Positions 9,075 through 19,299 are shown, counted from the first letter of the stretch. The stretch: DNA of 64,000 bases from Flavobacteriaceae bacterium (GCA_004762155.1 SIHP01000006.1:124001-188000); one strand, 5' to 3'. A program made the numbers and translations. Notes: generated by a model not told the origin, from the letters alone.

Positions 9075-10002
9075 TAATTCACAAATGTAAACCAATAAAA
9101 TTCACACTAGAACTTTGGAGAAATTAAATTAAAAGCAGAATTAAGAAACCTATCATAAACATAGTCTTTAAGCCTAAAAAGGAATCATTTTCTTATAAAA
9201 TATAATGTTATTTTAATAATTAACTGAGTCTGTTAAGGTTTAGTATTATACAACATAATTTATAATCAAACAGCCTTGGTTACAATTGTAAAACATAAGT
9301 AATAACAATTGTAAACTAAATATTTTCACATATGTTATTCATTTTTATAATTAAGATTTTATTATTTAACACTATTCTAATAGTCTTTTAAATACTTAAT
9401 TTTACTCTGGGTTAAATACATACGTAAATGGCTTAAAAAGTCTTTTAATTAGCGTTTATAACTGTATAACTTGTAATATTTGATTGTATTTATACCTAAA
9501 AAGTCGTCTTATTAACATTAATCTACTCTTTTAGCCTTTTATTTATGCTGTATAAGGGGTTTATTAACATATGATTATTTTTCATTAACAATTCTGCCTT
9601 ATATTTGTTGTGTGGATACCTATATATAATATTGATTATGTTAGGTAATAAAAACTATAATTAACTTCTGTTTGGTATACAATCGTATACTTATTTAATA
9701 GCTATTGTTGTTATTAATAAATATTTCAAATCAACATTCTAAATTACATTTGTTACAAACTTAAATAACACATATCATGTTTACATATGTAATATTTTTA
9801 AGTTTACTGATTCAACTCCCCCGGAACGCTTTACAATAAGTTTTATTTATAGCGAAATGTTAACTTACTGTTTTTTAGTTGTTAATGTAACTTTACTTAA
9901 TCCTTTTCTTTAAAATTAAGCTCTATTAATAATCTTTTTTATTGTATTGCCTATTAAAAATAATATATTTACATTTGTATACTAAACCTTAAGATTACAA
10001 TT
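9075..10002. other. Long gene-free AT-rich stretch
   Basis: No open frame with coding character was found on either strand in these 928 bases. Three exact Bacteroidota -7 boxes (TAnnTTTG) occur on the plus strand: TATATTTG at 9600-9607, TACATTTG at 9745-9752 and TACATTTG at 9970-9977. A minus-strand one is at 9082-9089. ACAATTGTAA-type palindromes occur near 9280 and 9305 and again next to the start of the XRE gene. A small RNA here is possible but not shown. Confidence 0.5.
9947..9977 (+). promoter_or_regulatory. Promoter of the XRE regulator gene
   Basis: TTG at 9947-9949, a 20-base spacer, then TACATTTG at 9970-9977. This is the Bacteroidota sigma-A pattern (TTG-N19-21-TAnnTTTG). The GTG start lies 25 bases downstream. 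Confidence 0.6.
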
Positions 10003-10440
10003 GTGAATTCATCAGCTATTATTTCTCGTTTAAAAACTGTTTTAGAATATTATAATTTAACATCGTCAACTTTTGCTGATACTATTGATGTGCAACGCTC
10101 AAGTATATCACATTTAATGTCTGAAAGAAATAAACCAAGTTTAGATTTTGTTCTAAAAGTTGTAGACAAATTTCCTGAGGTGGATCTTTATTGGTTATTA
10201 AATGGTAAAGGTGATTTTCCAAAAAAGAAAGAAATAACTCCTCCACCTGTTGTAAAAGAAATTATTAAAAAAGAAGAAAAACCGGCTCCTTCATTATTCA
10301 CTCAAAAAGAAACCAAAGAAGCAATTGACGAAAAGAAGAAAGAATCTGTTTCTAATATTAATTTTTCTAACAATACTAAAAAACTAATTAAAGTAGTGTT
10401 ATTATATAATGATGGAAGTTTTGAAGAATTTAATAAATAA
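10003..10440 (+). CDS. XRE-family helix-turn-helix regulator
   Basis: 145 residues starting at GTG (10003); no in-frame ATG lies nearby upstream and a good promoter ends 25 bases before. Residues about 4-65 form an HTH_3 fold: 'TFADTIDVQRSSISHLMSE' covers the two core helices and 'DLYWLLNGKGDF' is the usual closing segment in Bacteroidota XRE proteins. The second half is low-complexity, Lys/Glu/Pro rich, and ends with a short beta-like tail ('KVVLLYNDGSFEEFN'). Such stand-alone regulators are common in flavobacteria, and the target is unknown. The flanking ACAATTGT palindrome overlaps the start codon and may be an autoregulatory operator. Confidence 0.8.
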   Translation: MNSSAIISRLKTVLEYYNLTSSTFADTIDVQRSSISHLMSERNKPSLDFVLKVVDKFPEVDLYWLLNGKGDFPKKKEITPPPVVKEIIKKEEKPAPSLFTQKETKEAIDEKKKESVSNINFSNNTKKLIKVVLLYNDGSFEEFNK

Positions 10441-10548
10441 TTACGGCCTTTAATACTTAAATAAGACATTCTTATTCTAAACTTAATACCTATCTATTAA
10501 ATCTATACTTATAAGTTTATTGACAATTAAATATTCTATATAATCATA

Positions 10549-10593
10549 CATTAATTTTAAAATACGCGATTCTCAGCGAGTTTAAAATTAATG
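10549..10593. repeat. Long inverted repeat after the XRE gene
   Basis: Exact 13-base arms (10549-10561 and 10581-10593; CATTAATTTTAAA and its complement) enclose 19 bases with an inner CGC...GCG pair. It is a strong hairpin but lacks a proper T tract, so it may be an operator or a transcript-stabilising structure rather than a plain terminator. Confidence 0.55.
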
Positions 10594-10668
10594 GATTTTG
10601 TTTAAAAATGAACTTTTTATAAAAAATACAAAACATTTAAATAACTCAAAAATTGATATTTAATTCAA

Positions 10669-10723
10669 AAAATAAACCCATAACAATATTCTTTAAATAA
10701 AAATATTATTATGGGTTTATTTT
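10669..10723. terminator. Bidirectional terminator between the XRE and TonB-receptor genes
   Basis: About 22 bases on each side (10669-10690 with 10702-10723) pair almost perfectly. The stem contains AAACCCATAA with A/T runs at both ends. It sits about 40 bases after the stop of the minus-strand receptor gene. Confidence 0.75.
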
Positions 10724-10759
10724 ATTGAACAGTTAAAAAATTAGTAGTAAGCTAAATTT

Positions 10760-13150
10760 TTAATTCCTATTACTTCGCTTTGCACTTCTATTTTTATCAG
10801 ATGCTTTCTGATTAAACTTATATACAAAACTTAAAGAAAATCGTTGAGCGTTTCTATTTCTAATTTGATTAATTTGGAAATTATCTCCAGTTATATATTC
10901 CTTTGTCTGGCTACTATTAAAAGGATTAAATACATTAAAAATTATACTTCCTTTATTTTTTAAAATACTTTTACTTGCTGCAATATTTACATACGTAATT
11001 CCTTTTGTTGTTGTTTGAGCATTACTTTTTTCTCCAATATGATATACTCTTGTTTGTAGTTTTAATGTTTTACTCGGTTGTATACTTGTTGAAAAATTAA
11101 CAGACCAAGTTGCATCTGAAATCGCTGCATTTTCTTCGTTAAGAATTCCTGTTTGATCAAACGTATATGCATTAAAATCAGATGAAAAACGTAACCATTT
11201 TAATGGCTTATAGGATATTGATAATTCTAAACCTACTCTATTTTCACTATCTAAATTAATAGGATATTGAATAAAAACACCAGCTGAATCTACAATGGTT
11301 TCATCTTGAAAAACGTCTTTTGTTTTTGAAAAATATATAGATGGATTAATCGTGATTTTTTTTGAATTGTACATAAAAGACAATTCATAAGCATCTGTAT
11401 AACTAGGATTTAATAATGGATTTCCTGTAAAACGAGCTGTATAATCTTTCAATTCAAAAAATGGATTCAATTGCCATAATGACGGTCTTTTTATTCGTTT
11501 ACTGTAACTTAACTGTCCCGATAAATTATCTTTAAACTCATAACCAACAGTAGCAGAAGGAAATAAATTTGTATAATCATTTTTTATATTCAATATATTT
11601 GATGCACTATTTATAGTTACTGCAGTACTTTCTAAACGTAACCCTAATTGATAATTAAACTTATTTCTTTTACTATTAAATTGAGCATATCCAGAAGTGA
11701 TTTTTTCTTTATACTCCAAATTATTATTAATTCCGTCAATCGTTTCAAAATTATTATCAATTAATTCTTCCGCCAAAAAATCATTATTTATCGTTCTATT
11801 TTCAAACTTTACACCAACTTCTAAATTTGATTTTTCGTTAATTGGTATTTTATAATCTGATTGTATTCTTATGTCATCTGTATTGGTGTTTCCTAAAGTT
11901 TTAATCGTTGCAATATTAGTCGTTGTTGGAAAAGTTTCATCCGTAATTAAATCCCATTTTTTTGTACTATTCCAAAAATCATACTGAAAATCAACTGTTA
12001 AACGTTTCCCTTTTTTCTCAAATGTTTTGGTATAATTTGCTTCTAATTGGTTGTATGCTCTTTCTTCTTTTGAATTTCCTAAAGTAAATAAAGACGTTTC
12101 AGTATTATTTTCATTGGTAGAAATATCATAGAAAAGTTCTGTTTTATCAGTATCTTGAGTTTCATTTCTAAAATATGCAAGCGTAAATGTATTGTTGTCA
12201 TTTGCATAGAAATCTGTCCCAAAATAAAATATTTGTCCATCATCGTGCCTATCTTCATCTTCATTCTGATTTAAAAATGTGGTAACTCCGTTATCTGTTG
12301 TTTGTTGCTCTTTTGAATAATCACCTTCATAATCAGTATATCTAATTCCTAAATTCGTAAAAAAATTAAACTTTTCTGTTTTATAATTCACGTTTCCAAA
12401 AGCTCTATAATCATCTGGAATTCCAGAAACCAAACGAACTTGACCATTTAAGCCAGACATTTTATTCTTCTTTAGAATAATATTAATTATTCCTGCGCCA
12501 CCAGAAGCGTCATATTTAGCTGAAGGATTTGTAATTACTTCAATAGTTTCAATAACATCTGCCGATAATTGTTCTAAAGCTTGCGATTGTGTTAAACCAG
12601 ATCTTCTTCCGTTAATTAAAACTTGAACATTAGCATTTCCACGAAGTGTAATTGTACCAGTTGGACCAACATTTACAGACGGAACATTGTTCAATACATC
12701 TGTGGCGGCACCACTTTGAGCTGTAATATCTTTACCAACTCTAAAAACCTTTTTTCCTAATTTTAACGAAATTTCGGAAACTTCTCCTTCAACAACAACT
12801 TCATCTAAAAGATTTGCATCTTCCTTTAAAATTAGCGTACCTAAGTTTATTTTTTTTGTTTTATCATTTACAACAATTGTTCTTTTCTCTGTTATAAAAC
12901 CAATATACTGTGTTTCAATAGTATAGTTTCCAGTATTAATATTTGTAAAAATAAAATCGCCATTTTCATTAGTTACCACACCTTGTATTAGTTTATCGTT
13001 AATATCTTGAAGTATTACTGTTGCATATGGAAGTGTTTCATTGGTTATATCAGTAATTTTACCAATAATAGTATTTTTTTGAGTTTTACTTTGTGATAAA
13101 ACAACAGTACTAATTAATAAAGAACATAAAAAGGATAACATAGTTTTCAT
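10760..13150 (-). CDS. TonB-dependent receptor with carboxypeptidase-regulatory-like N-domain
   Basis: 796 residues. A signal peptide (about 1-19) precedes a CarboxypepD_reg-like beta-sandwich ('GKITDITNETLPYATVILQD', then 'NENGDFIFTNINTGNYTI'). A plug domain follows ('AQSGAATDVLNNVPSVNVG', 'VQVLINGRRSGL', 'IIEVITNPSAKYDASGGAG'-like segment), then a long barrel of the OMP_b-brl_3 type ending in basic residues. It sits in the outer membrane and, powered by TonB, imports or exports a ligand. No SusD partner lies next to it, so the substrate is open: peptide, metal complex or signalling. It is divergent from the LytS-like kinase gene, whose product may control it. Confidence 0.88.
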   Translation of the reverse strand: MKTMLSFLCSLLISTVVLSQSKTQKNTIIGKITDITNETLPYATVILQDINDKLIQGVVTNENGDFIFTNINTGNYTIETQYIGFITEKRTIVVNDKTKKINLGTLILKEDANLLDEVVVEGEVSEISLKLGKKVFRVGKDITAQSGAATDVLNNVPSVNVGPTGTITLRGNANVQVLINGRRSGLTQSQALEQLSADVIETIEVITNPSAKYDASGGAGIINIILKKNKMSGLNGQVRLVSGIPDDYRAFGNVNYKTEKFNFFTNLGIRYTDYEGDYSKEQQTTDNGVTTFLNQNEDEDRHDDGQIFYFGTDFYANDNNTFTLAYFRNETQDTDKTELFYDISTNENNTETSLFTLGNSKEERAYNQLEANYTKTFEKKGKRLTVDFQYDFWNSTKKWDLITDETFPTTTNIATIKTLGNTNTDDIRIQSDYKIPINEKSNLEVGVKFENRTINNDFLAEELIDNNFETIDGINNNLEYKEKITSGYAQFNSKRNKFNYQLGLRLESTAVTINSASNILNIKNDYTNLFPSATVGYEFKDNLSGQLSYSKRIKRPSLWQLNPFFELKDYTARFTGNPLLNPSYTDAYELSFMYNSKKITINPSIYFSKTKDVFQDETIVDSAGVFIQYPINLDSENRVGLELSISYKPLKWLRFSSDFNAYTFDQTGILNEENAAISDATWSVNFSTSIQPSKTLKLQTRVYHIGEKSNAQTTTKGITYVNIAASKSILKNKGSIIFNVFNPFNSSQTKEYITGDNFQINQIRNRNAQRFSLSFVYKFNQKASDKNRSAKRSNRN

Positions 13151-13292
13151 AAGTATTTGTTTTAATTTTTAACAAATGTCATATAGATTCCCTCTTTTTT
13201 AATTCAATACTATGTAAACTGCTCTCAGGTTTTGTAAACAACTCTAAAGCTATATTTAATTAGAGTATTTTTACAATAAGAAATCGTATTCA

Positions 13293-14981
13293 ATGAAAAA
13301 CTTTATTTATTTACTATCTTTTTTAATATTCACTTCATGTTATTATAAAGAAGAACATGAAGAAAGAATATTTTCAACTTCAAAAACAGTATCTATAAAA
13401 GGTGATAATCCTATTTATGCAACTAAAAATTTTGATGACACTAATTGGAATACTAAAAAAATAGAAGGAAATGGAGATGAAATCTTCTGGTCAAGAAAAA
13501 AAATTGAAATCACTCAACAAATACAAAATCATAAAGTTACTGGAATTTTAGTTTTTGCATTTGGAGCGTATACTATTTATTGGGATGGTGTTTTGATAGG
13601 TAAAAATGGAAATCCTGGTTTTGAGTCTTCTGCTAAAAAAACAGGTAGTTTTATGGAAACCTATGTTATTCCTACTCACTTATTAGAAAAAGGACAACAT
13701 TCTTTGGCTTTAAAAAGATCAAAAATTTTTGGTAAAGATGACGAAAGAGATGTTGACATATATATTGGTGATTATAAAAGGTTGGTAAAACAGCCTTTAT
13801 TAAATGCTGTTTTAATTAATATTTTAACAGGTGCTTTTTTAGTCACAGCCATTTATTATTTTTTATTATATATAAATGATAGAAAAAAATACGAGCTTTT
13901 ACTATTTAGTATTGCAAGTTTATTATTCTTTTTATTGTCTATAATGGAGTATTTAAAATTCTATATGCCAATACATTATTCGCATTTTTATTTACGTTTA
14001 CAAGTTATTGGTGTTTTAGTTTTATTGATATCTTTTTTAGTTCCTTATTATTTTTCAATACAATTTCCTTTTAAAAAGAGAAATTTATTTATGTGGATTT
14101 ATATAGTATTGCTTTTAGGTGTATTCATTTATTTTACAGGAGAATATGATTTAACCGCGTTATTACTCGGACAAATGATGTGGTTCTCTTCTACTATTAT
14201 AATTATTTATGCTATCTACAAAAAACAAAAAACTGCCATTGTAATTTTAATTGGTTTACTATTAAGTTTTATTGTTTTTAAAACATCTATTTATGATATT
14301 AGTTTGTTTGTGAGTTTTGGTATTCTTTTGTTTTGCATGTTTTATATTTTATCTGACAAATTAAAAGATAAACGACTTGCTTTTGAACAATCTATAGCAC
14401 AATCTACTCGTTTAAAATATGAATTACTGAAGAAAAAAATTCAACCTCATTTTTTAATGAATACCTTAACTTCTTTAATAGATTGGGTGGAAGAAGCTCC
14501 AGAAAAAGGTGTTGAATTTATTGAAGCTTTGGCTGAAGAATTTGATTTATTAAACCAGGTTGAAAATGAAAAATTGATTTCTATCTCGCAAGAAATAAAA
14601 CTCTGTAAAAGTCATATTAATATTATGAAGTACAGAAAAGAAATTGATTATATATGGAAAGATGAAGGTATTAATGAGTCTGAAAACCAACGCATTCCTC
14701 CTGCTGTTATTCATACGTTGTTGGAAAACGGAATTACACATTGTTTGCCTTTAGATAATAATATCATGCAATTTAAACTTAGTGTAAAATCATCAGTAAA
14801 AGAGTTAAATTACACCTTTATCACCTTCGGAAAAGTAAGGTCTAAAACAAAAAAGAATACAGGTGGAACTGGTTTTAAATACATAAAAGCCAGACTAAAA
14901 GAAAGTTATGGAAATCAATGGGAATTTACTTCTAATGAGATAGAAAATGGTTGGAAAAATAGGATTACAATTTACAAATAG
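13293..14981 (+). CDS. LytS-like membrane sensor histidine kinase with 7TM-DISM input
   Basis: 562 residues. A lipoprotein-like N-terminus ('LIFTSCYYKE') precedes a periplasmic beta-rich domain (about 25-165, with 'AYTIYWDGVLIGKNG', as in DISM extracellular domains). Seven hydrophobic segments follow (about 170-360), then a His_kinase (PF06580) module. The phospho-acceptor is the His of 'KKIQPHFLMNTLTSL' (about residue 385). The ATPase part is divergent, with 'PPAVIHTLLENGITH' as N-box. The gene ends four bases before the LytTR regulator, its evident partner. The input domain suggests sensing of a carbohydrate or other envelope ligand. Confidence 0.88.
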   Translation: MKNFIYLLSFLIFTSCYYKEEHEERIFSTSKTVSIKGDNPIYATKNFDDTNWNTKKIEGNGDEIFWSRKKIEITQQIQNHKVTGILVFAFGAYTIYWDGVLIGKNGNPGFESSAKKTGSFMETYVIPTHLLEKGQHSLALKRSKIFGKDDERDVDIYIGDYKRLVKQPLLNAVLINILTGAFLVTAIYYFLLYINDRKKYELLLFSIASLLFFLLSIMEYLKFYMPIHYSHFYLRLQVIGVLVLLISFLVPYYFSIQFPFKKRNLFMWIYIVLLLGVFIYFTGEYDLTALLLGQMMWFSSTIIIIYAIYKKQKTAIVILIGLLLSFIVFKTSIYDISLFVSFGILLFCMFYILSDKLKDKRLAFEQSIAQSTRLKYELLKKKIQPHFLMNTLTSLIDWVEEAPEKGVEFIEALAEEFDLLNQVENEKLISISQEIKLCKSHINIMKYRKEIDYIWKDEGINESENQRIPPAVIHTLLENGITHCLPLDNNIMQFKLSVKSSVKELNYTFITFGKVRSKTKKNTGGTGFKYIKARLKESYGNQWEFTSNEIENGWKNRITIYK

Positions 14982-14984
14982 CTT

Positions 14985-15683
14985 ATGAGAATTTTAATTA
15001 TTGAGGATGAAACTCGAATTGCAAAAAGAATTGAACGAATGACCAAAGAATTCTTTTTAAACACACTAGAAAGCTTAACATGTGTACATGCTTTAGATGA
15101 TGGAATTGAGTACCTTAAAAACAATAAATTGGACTTAGTTTTACTAGATTTAAACTTAAATGGAGAAAGTGGATTTGATGTATTAGAAAAAAGTGTTTCT
15201 GAAGCCTTTCATACCATTATTATTTCTGCTAATAAACATGAAGCCTTAACTGCTTTTGAATATGGTGTTTTAGATTTTGTACCCAAACCTTTTAATAAAA
15301 CTAGATTAGAACAGGCTTTTAACAGAATTGTAAAAAAAGAAGAAGTGACTACTGAAAACTTGCAGTTTTTAGCAGTAAAAAAACGCTCAGGAATCCAACT
15401 AATTGATATTAAAGAAGTTTTATACATTAAAGGAGCTGGAGTATATACAGAAATATATTTACGTAACGGACAAAAAGAATTGCATGATAAATCTTTAGAA
15501 AAACTGTCGCAATTATTACCTCAAACTTTTGAACGCATTCATAAATCTTATTTGGTAAAAATTACTGAAATCAAAGAAATTATTGTTCAAACGGGTAGTA
15601 AATATTCTATTGAGTTAAAAAATAGCGAAATTTTACCTGTTGGAAGAACAAAATATAAGACACTTAAAGAAAAATTAGTTTAA
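14985..15683 (+). CDS. LytTR-family response regulator
   Basis: 232 residues. The receiver domain (1-120) has acidic residues EDE (7-9), phospho-acceptor Asp55 in 'LVLLDLNLNG' and Lys in 'FVPKPF'. The LytTR DNA-binding domain (about 130-230) has the diagnostic 'FERIHKSYLVKI' and 'LPVGRTKYKTLKEKL'. It is transcribed with the LytS-like kinase upstream, with a 3-base gap. It probably binds direct-repeat sites at promoters; the divergent TonB-dependent receptor gene and the downstream hydrolase gene are the nearest candidates. Confidence 0.93.
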   Translation: MRILIIEDETRIAKRIERMTKEFFLNTLESLTCVHALDDGIEYLKNNKLDLVLLDLNLNGESGFDVLEKSVSEAFHTIIISANKHEALTAFEYGVLDFVPKPFNKTRLEQAFNRIVKKEEVTTENLQFLAVKKRSGIQLIDIKEVLYIKGAGVYTEIYLRNGQKELHDKSLEKLSQLLPQTFERIHKSYLVKITEIKEIIVQTGSKYSIELKNSEILPVGRTKYKTLKEKLV

Positions 15684-15725
15684 ATTTATATTTTATGCTT
15701 AATAATTTATAAAATACTTAAATAG

Positions 15726-16586
15726 ATGAAAAAACTATTTTTTACTTTAATCTTTTCTTTTAGTTGTATTCTTCATATTTCTAGTCAAGTAAAAACAGTA
15801 AAATATCCTAAAGACTATAAAGCAGCCCTAGATGTTATTTATACCAAAGTAGAGCAATGGAAAGGAAGAATTGACTTGTATACAAATCCTAAAGCAAAAA
15901 CACCAACACCTATTATAATTAATATTCATGGTGGCGGATGGGCAAATGGAAAAAAAGAACATCAAGGAAGTTTTAAATTCTTCTTTAAAAATGGTTTTGC
16001 AGTTGCTAATGTAGAATATCGTTTAAGAGCTGTTGCTAAAGCTCCAGGTGCAATTGAAGATGTTAGATGTGCTTTAATTTACATACACAAAAATGCTAAA
16101 GAATTAAATATTGATACCAATAAAATTGTTGTTATGGGAAGTTCTGCTGGTGGTCATTTAGCGCTCATGACTGGTCTATTGAATAACAATAAAAGGTTTG
16201 ATACCAATTGTAATTATGAACCTGAAATTAAAATTGCAGCGATTATTAATAAATATGGAGCTACAGATTTAAATCTTTTGACATATAAAGGTTCTGTTAA
16301 AAAATGGATTGGAAATAAAATTGATGATAAAAACTTTATTAAAACTATTTCTCCTTTAACTTATGTAAATAAAAACAGTCCACCTACTTTTAGTATACAT
16401 GGAGATGAAGATCCCAGTATTCCTTACAAACAATCTAAATTACTTAACAAAAAATTAAAAAAATTCCGTGTTAAAACAAAATTAATAATTGTAAAAGGTG
16501 GTAAGCATGGCAGATTTTCAAAAGAAGAAAATAAAAATTTTTACAAGAAAGTTGAATTATTTTTTAAAGAATTAAACATAATTTGA
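15726..16586 (+). CDS. Exported alpha/beta hydrolase (acetyl-esterase/BD-FAE-like)
   Basis: 286 residues. A signal peptide (about 1-21, ending 'HISSQ') precedes a complete alpha/beta hydrolase. The oxyanion motif HGGGW is at 68-72, the nucleophile Ser139 is in GSSAG (137-141), an acid is in 'GDEDPSIPY' and the catalytic His is in 'GGKHGRF'. This is the layout of the hormone-sensitive-lipase/BD-FAE group, which includes secreted carbohydrate and ferulic-type esterases of Bacteroidota. The precise substrate is unknown. It follows the LytTR regulator by 42 bases on the same strand and ends at a strong terminator, so it may belong to the same unit. Confidence 0.82.
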   Translation: MKKLFFTLIFSFSCILHISSQVKTVKYPKDYKAALDVIYTKVEQWKGRIDLYTNPKAKTPTPIIINIHGGGWANGKKEHQGSFKFFFKNGFAVANVEYRLRAVAKAPGAIEDVRCALIYIHKNAKELNIDTNKIVVMGSSAGGHLALMTGLLNNNKRFDTNCNYEPEIKIAAIINKYGATDLNLLTYKGSVKKWIGNKIDDKNFIKTISPLTYVNKNSPPTFSIHGDEDPSIPYKQSKLLNKKLKKFRVKTKLIIVKGGKHGRFSKEENKNFYKKVELFFKELNII

Positions 16587-16629
16587 TAAAAAAAAAGAGA
16601 AATAGTTAAGTACTAAATCTCTTTTTTTT
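16587..16629. terminator. Bidirectional terminator between the hydrolase gene and valS
   Basis: An A-run plus GAGA stem pairs with TCTC plus a T-run around a loop of about 17 bases. It serves the converging genes on both strands. Confidence 0.7.
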
Positions 16630-16650
16630 ATCTAATTTTTTCTAGAGCTT

Positions 16651-19299
16651 TTATTCTAAACTTGCTAAACTTGCCTTAATCGTTTCTATTTTGGCTAAAG
16701 TATCCGCTTCTTTTTTACGCTCTAAAGCTAATACTTTTTCTGGAGCATTATTTACAAAACGTTCGTTTCCTAACTTTTTTGTAATTCCTATTAAAAAGCC
16801 TTCTGCCCTTTTTAATTCTGCATTTAACTTTTTTAATTCTGCTTCAACATCAATATTATCTAAAGAAATTGGCACAAAATATTCATTTGACTTTACTCTG
16901 AATGAAGCTGCATTATCAACTTTATCAGATACATAGTTTACAACAGAAGTATTAGTTAGTTTTTGTACAATAACATCTAATGCTGTTGTGCTATTTTCAT
17001 TATTTACAACATATAATTCTATTGCATTTTTAAACGCTATGTTTTTATCCTTTCTAATCGTTCTTATACCAGAAACAACATCCGAAGCAAACTCAAAACT
17101 CTTGATTAAGTCTTCATTTATAGAAGCAGTTTCAGGATATTTAGCAATAACTAAAGCTTCTTCTGTAGTTCTTTCTGAAATAGTTTGCCAAATTTCTTCC
17201 GTTATAAATGGCATAAACGGATGTAATATTTTTAAATTATCTTCAAAAATTGCAATTATTTCATTGTAAGTTTTTATATCAATTGGTTGTTGATACGCTG
17301 GCTTTACAATCTCTAAGAAAGCACCACAAAAATCATCATAAATTAATTTATAAATACTCATTAAAGCATCGCTTAAACGATATTTACTGTAATGGTCTTC
17401 AATTTCAGCTAATACTTTCTGAAATTTAGATTTGTACCATTCTATAGCCAATTTACTTGACTCTGGTTGTGTAATTTCTTCTGAAGTTTCCCAAAGTGTT
17501 GTTAAGTAAAAAGCACTCCATATTTTATTAGAAAAACCTTTTCCTTGCTTGCATAAATCTTCATCAAATAGTATATCGTTTCCAGCTGGCGCACTTAATA
17601 ATAAACCTACACGCACACCATCAGCTCCAAACTCTTCTATTAATTTTAACGCATCTGGTGAGTTTCCTAAAGATTTACTCATCTTTCTACGTTGCTTATC
17701 ACGAACTAAACCTGTTAAATAAACATTCTCAAACGGACGTTCATCTTTGTACTCGTAACCTGCAATAATCATACGTGCAACCCAGAAAAATAAAATATCT
17801 GGACCTGTTACTAAATCGTTCGTTGGATAATAATATTTTATTTCTTCATTTTCAGGATTTCTAATTCCGTCAAAAACAGACATTGGCCATAACCAAGAAG
17901 AAAACCAAGTATCTAAAGCATCTTCATCCTGACGTAAGTTGTCAGTTCTTAGTTCTTGGTTATTAGTTTTCTCTTTTGCTAATACTAATGCATCTGCGAT
18001 GCTTTCAGCAACTACAAAATCTTCTTTACCATCTCCATAGAAATACGCAGGAATTTGTTGGCCCCACCATAATTGACGCGAAATATTCCAATCACGAATA
18101 TTTTCCATCCAATGACGGTAGGTATTCTCGAATTTCTTAGGATATAAATTAATATCGGTATCCTCACCTAAAACCGCTTTAATTGCTGGTTTTACTAGAT
18201 CTTCCATCTTTAAAAACCACTGATCAGATAATCTTGGTTCAATAACAGCTTTTGTTCTTTCAGAAGTACCTACTTTATTGGTATGTTGCTCAACTTTTAA
18301 TAAAGCACCATTTTCCTTTAATTCTTTTGCAATTTCTTTACGAACAATAAAACGATCTTTTCCTTCATAATGCAATCCAAAAGAATTTAAAGAAGCATCT
18401 TCATTAAAAATATCAATAACTTCTAACTTATGCTTATCTCCTAAATTTTTGTCATTTTCATCATGTGCAGGTGTTACTTTTAAACAACCTGTACCAAATT
18501 CTACATCAACATATTCATCTTCAATAATAGGAATTACTCTTCCACAAAGTGGAACAATAGCTTTTTTACCTTTTAAATGTGAAAAACGCTCATCATTTGG
18601 ATTAATACAAATAGCAGTATCCCCAAAAATAGTTTCAGGTCTTGTTGTTGCAACCGTTAAAGTATCTTCAGAACCTTCAATTTTATAACTTAAATAATAT
18701 AAGTTCCCTTGTCGTTCTTCATGAATAACTTCTTCGTCAGATAAAGTAGTTTTAGCCTCCGGATCCCAATTTACCATACGATATCCACGGTAAATTAATC
18801 CTTTATTATATAAATCTACAAATACTTTAATTACAGCTTCTGATAAAGCAGGATCCATAGTAAAAGAAGTTCTTTCCCAATCACAAGAAGCTCCTAACTT
18901 CTTTAATTGATCTAAAATAATTCCTCCATATTCATTCTTCCATTCCCAAGCATGCGCTAAAAATTCTTCACGAGTTAAATCGTTTTTATCGATTCCTTGT
19001 TCTTTTAATTTAGCAACTACCTTAGCTTCAGTAGCAATAGAAGCATGATCTGTACCAGGAACCCAACAAGCGTTTTTACCTAATAAACGCGCTCTACGGA
19101 TTAAAACATCTTGAATAGTATTGTTCAACATATGCCCCATATGCAAGACTCCAGTAACATTTGGCGGTGGTATTACTATGGTATATGGCTCTCTTTCATC
19201 TACTTCTGAATGAAAATAATTATTTTTCATCCAGTAATCGTACCATTTATCTTCTACTTGTTTTGCATCATATTTTGATGGTATGTTCATCTTTGGCAT
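16651..19299 (-). CDS. valS: Valine--tRNA ligase
   Basis: About 882 residues, charging tRNA-Val in the cytoplasm. Class I signatures: the HIGH equivalent HMGH in 'PPNVTGVLHMGHML', KMSKS in 'RRKMSKSLGNS', an intact CP1 editing domain ('TVATTRPETIFGDTAI', 'VTPAHDENDKNLGDKH'), 'WWGQQIPAYFY', and a C-terminal coiled coil rich in Lys/Glu/Leu. I chose 'MPKMNIPSKYD' (19299); 'MNIPSKYD' (19290) is equally good. The ATG at 19341 is less likely because a TATTTTTG -7 box (19327-19320, minus strand) lies downstream of it. It is a single gene with a terminator after its stop. Confidence 0.96.
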   Translation of the reverse strand: MPKMNIPSKYDAKQVEDKWYDYWMKNNYFHSEVDEREPYTIVIPPPNVTGVLHMGHMLNNTIQDVLIRRARLLGKNACWVPGTDHASIATEAKVVAKLKEQGIDKNDLTREEFLAHAWEWKNEYGGIILDQLKKLGASCDWERTSFTMDPALSEAVIKVFVDLYNKGLIYRGYRMVNWDPEAKTTLSDEEVIHEERQGNLYYLSYKIEGSEDTLTVATTRPETIFGDTAICINPNDERFSHLKGKKAIVPLCGRVIPIIEDEYVDVEFGTGCLKVTPAHDENDKNLGDKHKLEVIDIFNEDASLNSFGLHYEGKDRFIVRKEIAKELKENGALLKVEQHTNKVGTSERTKAVIEPRLSDQWFLKMEDLVKPAIKAVLGEDTDINLYPKKFENTYRHWMENIRDWNISRQLWWGQQIPAYFYGDGKEDFVVAESIADALVLAKEKTNNQELRTDNLRQDEDALDTWFSSWLWPMSVFDGIRNPENEEIKYYYPTNDLVTGPDILFFWVARMIIAGYEYKDERPFENVYLTGLVRDKQRRKMSKSLGNSPDALKLIEEFGADGVRVGLLLSAPAGNDILFDEDLCKQGKGFSNKIWSAFYLTTLWETSEEITQPESSKLAIEWYKSKFQKVLAEIEDHYSKYRLSDALMSIYKLIYDDFCGAFLEIVKPAYQQPIDIKTYNEIIAIFEDNLKILHPFMPFITEEIWQTISERTTEEALVIAKYPETASINEDLIKSFEFASDVVSGIRTIRKDKNIAFKNAIELYVVNNENSTTALDVIVQKLTNTSVVNYVSDKVDNAASFRVKSNEYFVPISLDNIDVEAELKKLNAELKRAEGFLIGITKKLGNERFVNNAPEKVLALERKKEADTLAKIETIKASLASLE

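Noticed and set aside
10760-13150. SusC-type label for the TonB-dependent receptor
   Set aside because: No SusD-like gene adjoins and the length (796) and barrel type fit the OMP_b-brl_3 receptors better than SusC (about 1000 residues).
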